Origin: Excoecaria cochinchinensis
Lineage: Eukaryota; Streptophyta; Magnoliopsida; Malpighiales; Euphorbiaceae
Direction: 5' to 3'
DNA: 64,000 nt
Assembly: GCA_947683425.1 (NCBI GenBank)
Contig: CANTUQ010000101.1
Span: 30,155,001-30,219,000, forward strand
The first letter of the stretch is position 1. Each line of letters starts with the position of its first letter. The notes under the pieces were generated by a model. That model did not search any database and had not been told where the DNA came from. It was given only the letters and a program-made list of their open reading frames with translations. The position numbers were made by a program, and so were the translations under genes. This document shows, one piece after another, positions 20,770 through 31,200 of this stretch.

Positions 20770-22417
20770 TCAGTGATTTTTGTTAGTCAATCCAGCAGCA
20801 GGACTGTTCTGCAGCTGTCCTGTGTCGATAATCCTGGTACTATCATTAAGCAGAGACAAAGCTTGATCTAAATTCATAACAATGTTTGTTATATTCGGCC
20901 TGTTAATTCCTTCTGAATTTACACAATGTAATGCAGAATATGCCACCATTTCCACTGCCTCCGCTTCTTTATCTGTCTCAGGCGGACCAATCCTGCTGTC
21001 CAATATCTGGACATACTGATTTTGCAAAATCTTAGGAACTGCAAAATTTGTTAGACTTGTCACTTTACCTTCATTGTCACTATCCTTGAATATAGCAGTC
21101 TTGCCTGTCAAAAGTTCTAGTAATACAACACCAAACGAATACACATCACTCTTCACAGTTAAGACATTTAGCTCATAATACTCAGGATCAACATATCCAA
21201 CTCTTGCTGCTACTCTCTCTGACATGTATTTCTGCTCAGATTCATAACCTATCATTGCCAATCCAAAATCTGCAACTCTTGCTGTCCAATTCCCATCAAG
21301 CAAGATGCAGGAAGACTCTATGAATCTGTGAATTAATGGAGGGACTGCAAAATTGTGGAGATAGTCGATTCCTCTTGCAGCATCTAATGCAATCTTGATC
21401 CTCATAAACCAGGAATCAATTGCACTACTATCCTTGAGAAACAACTGGTTATAGAGAGTTCCATTCTTCATGTAGTCAAAAACCAAAAGCCTCTCAGCCT
21501 CCTCTTCACAGAATCCTACCAGCTGAACCAGATTTCTATGGTGAAGCCTTAACATGTATGTTAGTTCCGATTCATATGCACTCTTTTCCTCCTCAAAATC
21601 CTTCGATTGACTTGTGTCACTCCTCTTGATCGCCACTTCATGACCATTGGGTAATCGCCCTCTATAAACAATGCCAAACCTCCCTTCACCAATCTTGGTA
21701 TCATCCGAGAACTCATTGGTGGCAGTAGCAAGTTCAGCCAGAGTAAATTCCTCAGCTCTATTAAGTTTCCTTAGATGTGAGGTTGACCTTTGTAATGGAT
21801 TTTCTGAAAGTCTAGAATATAACAGACCAAAGGCAAAAATTATAGGCCAAATAGAGACTTTGATGGGATTATCAACATTTCGGGATAGAAAAGCATAAGC
21901 TACTGATGCAAAAATCCATTGAAAGATAGCACAAAATAACCCAACAAGGTCAGCAAAATTTCCAAAAGGCTTGGAATTTGGATGTGGGTAGTAAAACCAA
22001 GGTATCAAGCCCTTCTTCATCCAAATAATTCTCACTTTTCGACCCTTGTAAACAAGATCCATGACAGAAATGATCATTACTGTGAAAGACATCAACATAT
22101 TAAGCAGAGCATATTGAGGCTTATGCACCGAGGATAGCTGATCAAAAACAGCTGACGGAAGCTCTAAGATGAAGTTGGTGATGAGGAAGATTTTTTCCAG
22201 GGAATTAACCTGTTACAAGAGAGGAATTAGTTACAAATGAATATCTTGCAATATGCAAAACGTGATCATTTTGATCATATCCAAATATCATTTTCCAAAA
22301 TTTATATCCAGAACATGATGTTGTGATTTCTAGTATATTAACCTTTTGATCGAATTGATATGTCTTCACACTTCTGTTAGTTTCTTCTTTAATATCTATT
22401 TGGAGGGATTCAGCCAT
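20770..22417 (-). CDS. Membrane-anchored CCR-like pseudokinase, copy E
   Basis: Two exons: 22343-22417 (25 codons, MAESLQIDIKEETNRS) and 20770-22209, with a 133-bp intron. The predicted protein is 504 residues. Exon 2 begins VNSLEKIFLITNFILELPSA and has the four-helix region, the WMKKGLIPWFYYPHP loop and EEFTLAELATATNEFS. Within the kinase domain the glycine loop (IGEGRFGIVYRG), VAIK, alpha-C Glu, DFGLAM, the VGYVDPEYYEL activation segment and SDVYSFG are intact. The catalytic loop reads HRFIESSC, so the catalytic Asp, the following Lys and the metal-binding Asn are all lost. It may still bind nucleotide. This is the best-preserved fold of the array and a candidate for a non-catalytic regulator. 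Confidence 0.9.
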
Positions 22418-23280
22418 ACTCCGTGGAACTATCAAATTTTCCAGCAAAAACCAAAACCCAGAACCAAGCTAATCGTCAAGTTTCATTTACTAATAGAAGA
22501 AGAACGAAAAAAAAAATCAACAAGAGAGAGAGAGGTAGGAAAGGTAAGGCGTAGTTTTCCAATAAAACATTGTTAAAAGTCAAATTTTTGCTAACAGAAT
22601 GCGAAATAGAAGACTTAAAGAGTCCAGGAAAAAAAAAATTGTGAACTAACCAGAAATAATTGCAGTCAGCATCACCGAGATACTTTTTCATACGGCTCTG
22701 ATTATATATCTTGTAAATCTTGTCAGTGCCTGACAGTTAGTCATAGGGAATTGTTTCTAGCTAAAGAAGTATTTAATTTTTATAGATTTTCAAGAATGGA
22801 CCAAGTAAACATATTCAATTACGTATTCTGTGACATAGCCATTGAATTGTTCAAGCAATGGGCTAGCAAATAAGGATTTTCAGGAGTTCCATTCCATGTA
22901 GGATCCATGACAGAGATTTACCAATCTATGAAGCTTGATGGAAATTTCTTTGATCCAGTCCATGCCATGTCACAAAACAAAAATCTACCTTTTTTATATG
23001 GCAATGTATTGCTGGCTTGGTATATGTATAAAAGCAAGGATTACAAAAATCAAAAGAATTGACTTGAGGAGGATTACATAAATCAATAAAATTGACTAAG
23101 GTGAATCAAAAAAATTGACTAAGGTGGATTACATAAATCAAAAAATATCGACTAAGGTATTCAGGCACTAGAATTCTTAAACATGTGCAGATTTGTAAAA
23201 TCCTAGTTGAAACTTGAACCCTATAACATGTAAAAAGGATTGAACTTGAACCCTAATCCACCAACTTGAATTTGCTTTTC
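22418..23280. other. Intergenic region with short tandem repeats
   Basis: No gene recognised. 23039-23158 holds a degenerate tandem repeat with units built from 'attgactaaggtg(g)att' and 'acataaatcaa', about 3-4 copies. 22850-22990 is less AT-rich and may be a gene fragment of unknown origin. Confidence 0.5.
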
Positions 23281-23448
23281 AACTTTGTTTTGCCAGCCAA
23301 AAGCTTCTGCTGTATTTTCTGCTCAAAAATAATATTGATCTGATTCCTGCTAGTGCCAATGACTCGAAAACACCAGTCCTCAATACTTGGACACAAACTT
23401 TGTACTAAATTAGCAGCAACAGTCATAGTTGGCCTATGAAATTCAGTT
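23281..23448 (-). pseudogene. Remnant of the kinase C-terminal tail downstream of copy F
   Basis: The minus strand near 23390-23445 reads HRPTMTVAANLVQSL, the counterpart of the RPTM...NLEQALSL tail of other copies. It lies after the stop codon of the kinase-less gene. This shows that the ancestor of copy F had a kinase domain that was removed by an internal deletion. Confidence 0.6.
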
Positions 23449-24163
23449 TCATAAACTCAATCCCCTTACAAGTGGGGTTTGCATTAGCCTTCTTGAAGAA
23501 ATTACATGAGCAGCAAATGCATCTCTGTATTCTTTTTCCCCAGCAAAAGTTGGCTTTCTTTCAGAGGGATTTTCTAAAAATCTAGAACACAAAAGACCAA
23601 TGGCAAATATCATAGGCAAAACACTCAAGTTGATAGGGTTATTAGCATGGTGATCCAAGAATCCATATGCTATAGAAGCAAAAACCCATTGAAAGAAAGC
23701 ACAAATTAGTCCAACAATATCAGCAAATCTCCCAAAAGGCTTGGGATCGCTTGGGTAAGTGTAATAAAACCAAGGTACTAACCCCTTCATCTTTAAGGTA
23801 ACCCTGTCCTTTCTGCCCTTGTAAACAAGGTCAATAATGGAAAGTATGAAGATTGTGAAAGATAATAGCATGCTAATTAATGCATAATTCGCCTTGTGCA
23901 CAGATGATAACTGGTCAAAAACAGCTGATGGGAGCTCTAAAATGGTGTTTGTGACGAGGATTGTGCGCTCTAGGGTTGCCTGTTTTAAAAGATGAAAACT
24001 TTATTTGATAGAAACCAAAATGAATAAAAAGAACACCTTTTTTTTTCCATTTTATTATCAAAGTTCTTACCTTTTGACTGAAGCGATTTGCTCTACTGTG
24101 CAGTGGATGATTTTCATGATTAACATCATCTTTTTCAATATCTATGGATGTGGATTCAGCCAT
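23449..24163 (-). CDS. Kinase-less four-helix membrane protein, copy F
   Basis: Two exons: 24071-24163 (31 codons, MAESTSIDIEKDDVNHENH) and 23449-23979, with a 91-bp intron. The predicted protein is 207 residues. It keeps the complete membrane region (ATLERTILVTNTILELPSA, loop MKGLVPWFYY, FGRFADIVGLICAFFQWVF, LPMIFAIGLLCS) with both splice sites intact. It then ends after a short unrelated tail (SSRRLMQTPLVRGLSL) in place of the kinase domain. Because the membrane part is undamaged while the kinase is gone, it may be a stand-alone membrane protein or dominant-negative-like partner of the other copies. It may also be a recent truncation pseudogene. Confidence 0.7.
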
Positions 24164-24459
24164 GTCCTTAGGTTTCAAGGGATTTAGTGTTTTGCTAGCA
24201 ATAATAGATATTGGCAAATTGGCACGTGAAATACAAGTGGATGGCCAGCTTCAAGGTCATAATCAACAAAGCTATTTTTCAACATCTGGCTCCACTCCCC
24301 ATAAATTGGCTACAATCATCATTCGCCAATATTTTGGGATAAAGATTTTAACGGTGCAATTTGGGAAACTATTTTTCGATTTGGCGTGAAATTAAAAGTA
24401 ATTTCGGGATTGGAATCTTTTGGGAAGCCGCAAGAGTGCATCTTACGTCAGCGAGTCGT

Positions 24460-24490
24460 CACATGCCGCAGCTCTAAGCTGCAGCATGTG
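24460..24490. repeat. Palindromic subterminal unit, left end
   Basis: Near-perfect inverted repeat, cacatgccgcagctc then agctgcagcatgtg. The same unit occurs several times at the right end. Confidence 0.75.
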
Positions 24491-25562
24491 GCGCAATATG
24501 CCCCCCTACAGACACTCCCTCTCCGCTGAAGGACAGTCCCGCGTGACTATCTACCTAAAAAGTGAGAAAGTTAAAAATCAAATTGTATTGTATTACAGTT
24601 TGAGTTCCACGCAATTAAACCTTCTATTTATGCGTTTCCTTTGTTTTCAAGTTCATTATGCAATTCGTTCTTTTTCATATATTTTTCAAATTTCATATAT
24701 GTCTCTGAAAGTGGGAAGTCTAAAATAAAGGTTACGTATTTTTTCATTTCTTGATCACATTCAATATTTCTTGTTTTTCATCAACTATATGCAAAAATTC
24801 AGAGTAATTATATTATTTTTAATAATTATTTATGCAATGATGTTGATTAAATATGTAATTGTATTATTTTGTAATTTATAGGTATATTTTATTTGGTAAT
24901 TTGACGTATCAAGCAAAACAGGTAAATTATTATTTCAATTTTCGTTTGATATTGCATAATTTGTTAATGTAAATTTGCAAAATAACAAATTTATGTATTA
25001 GAAATAATAAGACAATATAAAATAAAAATTATCATGTGTTACGGTAACGTAAAGTGATTTATTTGCATAAAATGCATTTGGCAAAGTGTTTAGATATTTT
25101 GTTTAAGATAATTCTCAATTTAATTTTTTATTTATTTGTTTAGTCAGATTTAAGTTAAGACAAGTTTCCTGGGTTGCTAACAATAATATTTATAGAGAAG
25201 TTTGCATTTATTATGCCAATATGAATTTATTATTTTATTGATATGTATGTGAAAATTATGTTTGTGTTTGTGTTAACGTTTACGAAAATTAGCAATTTAA
25301 TTTTCTTTGTACTTGATTAATTTGGTGAAAAATTAAAGAAGCTAATTGCATCGTTTAAAAATATTTGTATACGAGATTTAAAAAAAAAAACATATATTAT
25401 TAAGTTGAGAATTATATTTTTTATTACCATGTGTTTTGTATTGTTTAGAAAAAGTTGCGAATTTTATAAATGTGAAGGTAATTATTGGCTAAAATATTTA
25501 TGTATTCCTGATATGTAGATTTATTTGTTGTAGTTAGGTAGTATTTTTTTTAATGAATAAAA

Positions 25563-25595
<33 letters not shown>

Positions 25596-25689
25596 GCACA
25601 TATTCAACTGACAGGCACATCTAAAATGGCAACATTTACAGACTTTTATTTAACCATGTCATTTTCACCTGATTGCCTTTCAGAACGTC

Positions 25690-26225
25690 ATCTGGGGAAA
25701 TTTACCCCAAAAGCCGTCCACACAGCTCCGCCCAATTATAGTTCAAATATCCCGTCAGAGCTTCTCCTTCAATGGGTAGACCGGTCAAGATCCCCACATC
25801 CTGAAATGTTATTGATACTTCACCTACAGTAAGGTGAAAAGTATGTGTCTCCGGTCTCCATCTCTCTACTAGAGCAGTTATTAAATTGCAATCAACGGGC
25901 ATAACACCTATCTGCGAAATACCGTAAAATCCTGCTACTCGCAGGTACGGTACTATCCTCGGATCAATATTCCTATAATGCCTTTCTACTCTTGCTCGAC
26001 GTGCAAATAATACGTCATGACTAACATGAAAATTGATAGTTATCGGTTATATAAGCGTCTCTATATGTCGCAATTAATAAACTTAATAATATCATTTAAT
26101 TAAAGCGTCAAAATATACTTACATTATTGCTTCAAACTGCATCTGCACGATGTTTTCCTTGCAATTTCAGCAGATCGTCAATTATGAGACCCGAATTTAT
26201 ATATTGCTGGTTCCCGATTTGTTTC
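25690..26225 (-). pseudogene. Plant mobile domain (PMD) fragment
   Basis: 25690-26010 encodes, on the minus strand, a stretch typical of PMD/MAIL1-like proteins (YLRVAGFYGISQIG, then LVERWRPETHTFHL and FQDVGILTGLPIEG). 26105-26225 encodes the upstream piece (GLIIDDLLKLQGKHRADAV) followed by an in-frame stop. The rest of the protein is missing. This is a decayed remnant, not a host MAIL1 gene. Confidence 0.7.
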
Positions 26226-26626
26226 ATTTTTCAATGTCCTATGTGTCAATATAATGACAACAGTTTACTTGTTCATAAATAATACTTTCAATTATATTTT
26301 CAAATATTATTAACTACAACAATTTAACCTACATTTCAATAATATAAAAACATTTCATAAAACATTTTTTACCACATTAATAAAATCCACAAATATTTAA
26401 AAACAAAACAGGCCAACAAATCTAGATTAAACTAACGAGTGCACATGGTATTTTACATAAATATCTCAACAAAATAAATTATGCTTTATATTTTACATAC
26501 AAATATTTTTAAATTTTTTCACTTGAGGATATTACATTTTTATCGAATTAATCAAACAATTATAAATTTAAATTGACAGTTTTCATATACATACACGTAA
26601 AAAAAAATTAAATCTTTACTTATCGC

Positions 26627-26643
<17 letters not shown>

Positions 26644-26715
<72 letters not shown>
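26644..26715. repeat. (AT)n microsatellite
   Basis: About 36 AT units preceded by a poly-A run. Confidence 0.95.
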
Positions 26716-26718
<3 letters not shown>

Positions 26719-27293
26719 CATATTTACACATTACATGTTAACTTGTTTACATAAAAAATTGAAAGTAATACAAATATTTTTTTTTTGGGAATTTAATCAT
26801 AGTGAACAAACTAATATAAAATTAAATCAATTGAAAATGTGAATACTAACTTGCCTTTTCTTTGATAGTCGAATTAACGGGGAAATACACATACAAATTG
26901 CAACATAACACAAATAATTATTTAATTAACATCATTATTGCATAAATTACTTTAAAAAAGTTAAAAATTAAACATAACCTTAAATTTTAAAAATAATTGA
27001 CATTTAGCAATACACTACAACTTTAAATCAAAAATATATAAAAAATTACATGGTAATATATGTTTCACAATTAAAAAATAAATTTAAAAATTGCAAATAA
27101 CATATAAAGAGAAGGGAATACCTTAGCCTTCAAACGTTGCAAAGAAGCAAGAATGTAAACAAATTAAATTATATGAAAGATAAAAGTTGCAAATGAAAGA
27201 TGGAAAGTGCAATGCAGTAGAAACCCCGATTTTTAAAGAGATTGATCCCAATCCATCTTCCATTTTACATAATTTCATTCATTCCCAAGCATA

Positions 27294-27327
27294 ACAGTCA
27301 CGCGTGAACAGTGTCACGCGTGACTGT
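27294..27327. repeat. Perfect inverted repeat within the element end
   Basis: acagtcacgcgtga, a 6-base spacer, then tcacgcgtgactgt. A single-arm version is present near 24534 at the other end. Confidence 0.8.
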
Positions 27328-27362
27328 CTCCCAGGCAGAGGGCAGGGTGTGTTCCCCCTAAG

Positions 27363-27483
27363 CACATGCCACAGCTCAGAGCTGCGGCGTGTGACATCAG
27401 AGCTGCGGCATGTGACAACACATGCCGCAGCTCTGAGCTGTGGCATCTGCGTCACATGCCGCAGCTCCCAGCTGCGGCATGTG
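27363..27483. repeat. Array of palindromic units, right end
   Basis: Four units or half-units based on cacatgccgcagctc and its reverse complement, starting near 27363, 27398, 27419 and 27453. Each can fold as a hairpin. The unit matches that at 24460-24490. Confidence 0.8.
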
Positions 27484-27546
27484 GTGTCCAGATGACGGCA
27501 GCCTCCCGTTATTTTCCTCAGGCCTGACCTGCGTCTTCCAAAAAAC

Positions 27547-28234
27547 CCATTTCTAGAAATACTTGTCAACTCACACCAGACCGGGAAAAATTAAAATCTT
27601 TGTCCCCAATATTGTAGAAGTTGTTGAGAATAATATAGATCAAGAAACTTGGTTGCAAAGTAGAAGTCAAAATTTTTCAGATGATAATCTATTGTTAATT
27701 TTAAGGAGAATGAAGGCTTAACATGTCTTCAAGGAGACCAACTATTGTAAATTCTGTTTATAAGTATGGAGACAAATATTTTGATCTAGTAAATTTTCTA
27801 TATTTTAATAGTCAGAAGTACTCAAACCATCATTACTGTTAGGAAAATAAAATCAAATGAAAATAAAATAAAATGCACTTGAAGAATTGCAAAATAAAAA
27901 GTTAAATTAATTCAAAAATCCAATTAAAATATTTTTTTTTTAAAAAAAAAAGTTATAGTATTATTAAAGCAGTAAATGAGATAAACAAGGGAGAATTGAA
28001 TCTTTGACTTTAAATCTAATATAAAAAATTTGGTAAAAAAAATAAAAAAAAAATATTCAGCAAAATAAGAGAATTCTACAATAATCAATATTTTTTTTAA
28101 CAAAAAAAATGAAAATTTCACTAAAATAAGGCACATGTTTAAACACTTGCACGTGCATCACACGTGACTTCACATCCTCCCTCTCGAAAAAATCCCACTC
28201 CCACGCAAGTCCCAAAGCCAGCCCGCTAACGAAA
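27547..28234. other. Upstream region of NFXL2
   Basis: AT-rich with poly-A/T runs. Apart from the two G-boxes close to the start codon, nothing else is recognised. Confidence 0.55.
28150..28166. promoter_or_regulatory. Two G-boxes upstream of NFXL2
   Basis: CACGTG at 28150-28155 and again at 28161-28166, spaced by five bases and 69-85 bp upstream of the ATG. G-boxes are known sites for bZIP and bHLH (for example HY5, PIF, ABF) factors. Actual use here is inferred. Confidence 0.5.
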
Positions 28235-31200
28235 ATGTCCACCGCCAACTACCAACAGCCTTTATCCGATTCCGATTCCGACTCCGATCAATCCCACTCC
28301 CAATCCCACCGCCACACTGATCTCTCCAACTCCATTTTTAAATCCTACTTCGAGCACGGCAACCGCCAATTACCCTCCGCCAACTCGCCACCAACAACCG
28401 CCGATCTTTCAAAGATCCAATCTTTTCTCAACTCTTCCTCCTCCGGCGCACTATCATGCCTCATATGCCTCGAGCGCATCAAACCCTCAGATCCCACTTG
28501 GTCCTGCACTTCCTTATGCTACGCCGTTTTTCACCTTCTCTGCATCCAGTCCTGGGCCCGCCAAGCCTCTGATCTCTCCGCTTACCGTGCCTCCACGCGC
28601 CTCCCTATCTCCGCTGAGAGAGCAGCGGAGAATTCCACCTGGAATTGCCCCAAATGCAGATCAGAGTATAAAAAATCCCAAATTCCCAAAACTTACTTCT
28701 GCTTCTGTGGCAAGCTCGAGAATCCCCCAAGTGAAGACCCGTGGATTTTGCCCCATTCTTGCGGTGAAGTCTGTGACCGTCCTTTGAAAAACAACTGTGG
28801 CCATTTCTGTTTGTTGCTTTGCCATCCTGGGCCATGCCCGTCTTGTCCCAAGCTCGTGAAAGTTAAGTGCTTTTGTGGGAAAATTGAAGATGTTAAACGA
28901 TGTGGGTTCAAGTTGTTCTCTTGTAACAATGTATGCAACAGATTATTAGATTGCAAGATTCATAAGTGTAAAGAGACTTGCCATAATGGGGATTGTCCTC
29001 CTTGTCAAGCTCAAGGTGTTTATAAATGCTTATGTGGAAGGAAAGAGGAGGAGAGGAAGTGTTTCGAGAGGGAATTCCGTTGTGAGAATCCATGTGAGAG
29101 ATTGTTGAGCTGTGGGAAGCATGTGTGTGAGAGAGGGTGCCATTCTGGGAATTGTGGACAATGTCCTCTTCAGGGGAAGAGAACTTGTCCTTGTGGAAAG
29201 AAAGTTTATGAAGGTATGGCTTGTGATGTTGCAGTCCCTCTTTGTGGTGGCACTTGTGATAAGATGTTGCGTTGTGGTTTACATAGATGCCATGAAAGAT
29301 GTCACCGAGGTCATTGCATTGAAACTTGTCGACTTGTTGTAACCAAATCTTGCAGGTGTGGAGGATTGAAGAAAGAGGTTAGTACCCAGTTTAGACTGTT
29401 TTCTGTTGTAGCGTGGCTTAATCTTTCTTACTATTGTATATTGCACTGGAAATACAATTTATTTGCCTCAAGTGAAGGTTGCTGTTATTCTATTATGATG
29501 AGCGTTACCTATCCATTATGAGATTCTATTGCCATGAAAATATGAATTGTTAAAATCATGGTGAAATAAAGATTAGCTTTTGTTGTTTTTATCAAGTATC
29601 ATCCTTGTGTAATTCCAAATTGGAAGATTTAACTGAATTTAGATTAGGTTCCATGCTATCAAGATTTGACATGTGAGAGAAAGTGTCAAAGAATGAGAGA
29701 TTGCGGACGTCATGCTTGTAAACGGCGCTGCTGTGATGGTGACTGCCCACCATGTGGAGAGGTGTGTCTTATAACACCTTCTTGCTAATGTTATTCTATT
29801 TGTATTACTTAATAAGTGAGCTATAAAAGAATGTTTCAAATTTCAGATTTGTGGTAAGAGACTTCGATGTAAGAATCACAAATGTCCTGCACCATGCCAT
29901 CGGTATGTATGCTTGAATGAGCTATATGCATGTGTTTGATACTGATTTTGTTAGATTTAGAATTGCAAAGATGAGGTGCTGGCTTGCAACAGTCATCTTG
30001 CAATTTTATGTTCTTCGATACCATTATCTTAAATTTTGAATAACTTACGATAATGAGAATTGTCGTAAATTTGAATTGTAAATTTACGGGAATTGTTAAT
30101 TTTGAATAATTTCTAATTGGGAGACTCTGCATTTTCTTGATGATGAATTTTATTCACGCAGAGGTGCCTGTGCTCCTTGCCCTCTAATGGTTACAATCTC
30201 TTGTGCTTGTGGTGAAACACACTTTGAGGTAAATGAAGTCTGATCCGCAGCTCATTGTCTTCAAAAATTGTACTGGCCAAGCTCAAATTTAAGCCTTTTG
30301 TCCTGAAGCAGAAACTTTTCCTGAAATCTTATTTATTATGGGCCTTGATGCATCAGAATAGAGGCTCAGTGAAACTGTGATGACACTCTTTAGGCAATAT
30401 TTTGTTTTATTATGATCTCTTTTCCCCTCTTAGCATTTACCGTACATCATTGACTAATACTTTTTCTTTTGTTATTATTTGTCATGGAAATTGTGTTAGG
30501 TCCCCTGTGGTACTGAGATGGATCAAAAGCCTCCTAGATGTCGCAAATTGTGTGGTATACCTTCTTTATGCAGGCATGCATCAGTTAACAAGGTATTACT
30601 GGTGGATCTAGCTTCTACTTGGTACATTACAAGGCATATGTTTCCAACTAGCACTTGTTTATGTTCCTCCATTCAAACCAAATTTCACAATGCGTGATAA
30701 TCCCTAGAGCTGATGGCCATTCTAAAAGGCTGTCCTTAGACCTGATAATAAGCTCTCTAGCATTACAAATAAAAACATTTGTACATCACAAAGATAAAAG
30801 GGCAAGCCAGTGCCCAGTGCATCATATTTGAGCAAATACATTATATTTCACAATGCCTTCCATGTATTGTTGAGTAAGATTTTTACAGAATTTTGAACAC
30901 ACTTGTCCAGCCACACAAATGCCATTACGGTGCATGCCCTCCTTGTCGGTTACTTTGTGAAGAAGAATATCATTGTGGTCACAAATGCAACTTAAGGTTT
31001 GTAAAACTTTTTAAATTAGTGAACATTTTCTAAGGATTTTCACTTGAAGGCTAATTCGACATGTGGTCCTTCATATTCTGTTTCATGGTTTAGATGTCAT
31101 GGTCCAAGACCCCCACCTAATCCAGAATTCACATTAAGGCCAAAGAAAAAGAAAGGAAATCATCAAAGTGAATGTACTCCTGGATCACCGTGCCCTCCTT

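Larger units (their letters stand above)
24418..27546. mobile_element. Probable Mutator-like element with plant-mobile-domain remnant
   Basis: The two ends are inverted copies of each other in layout. Each outer end has ttttgggaagccgca-like sequence (24418; mirrored at 27546). Then come palindromic units of the form cacatgccgcagctc...gagctgcggcatgtg, then a C-rich stretch, then an acagtc(a/c)cgcgtgac motif. The interior is AT-rich and carries a degenerate plant-mobile-domain (PMD) coding region. PMD genes are known from plant transposons, including Mutator-like ones. I could not find a target site duplication, so the exact borders and the class are inferred. Confidence 0.5.

Noticed and set aside
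24420..24728. 102-codon open frame on the plus strand near the left end of the PMD element
   Set aside because: It covers the palindromic inverted end and AT-rich interior, with no domain similarity.
27363..27483. CRISPR-like array
   Set aside because: Units are palindromic and irregularly spaced, without unique spacers, in a plant genome. They fit subterminal transposon repeats.
27279..27569. Open frames over the palindromic array (Cys/Arg/Ser-rich products)
   Set aside because: Produced by repeated GCCGCAGCTC units. Same region reads open on both strands because of the palindromes.
28587..28956. Open frames in other frames inside the first exon of NFXL2
   Set aside because: They overlap a strongly supported Cys-rich coding exon and have no recognisable protein signature.
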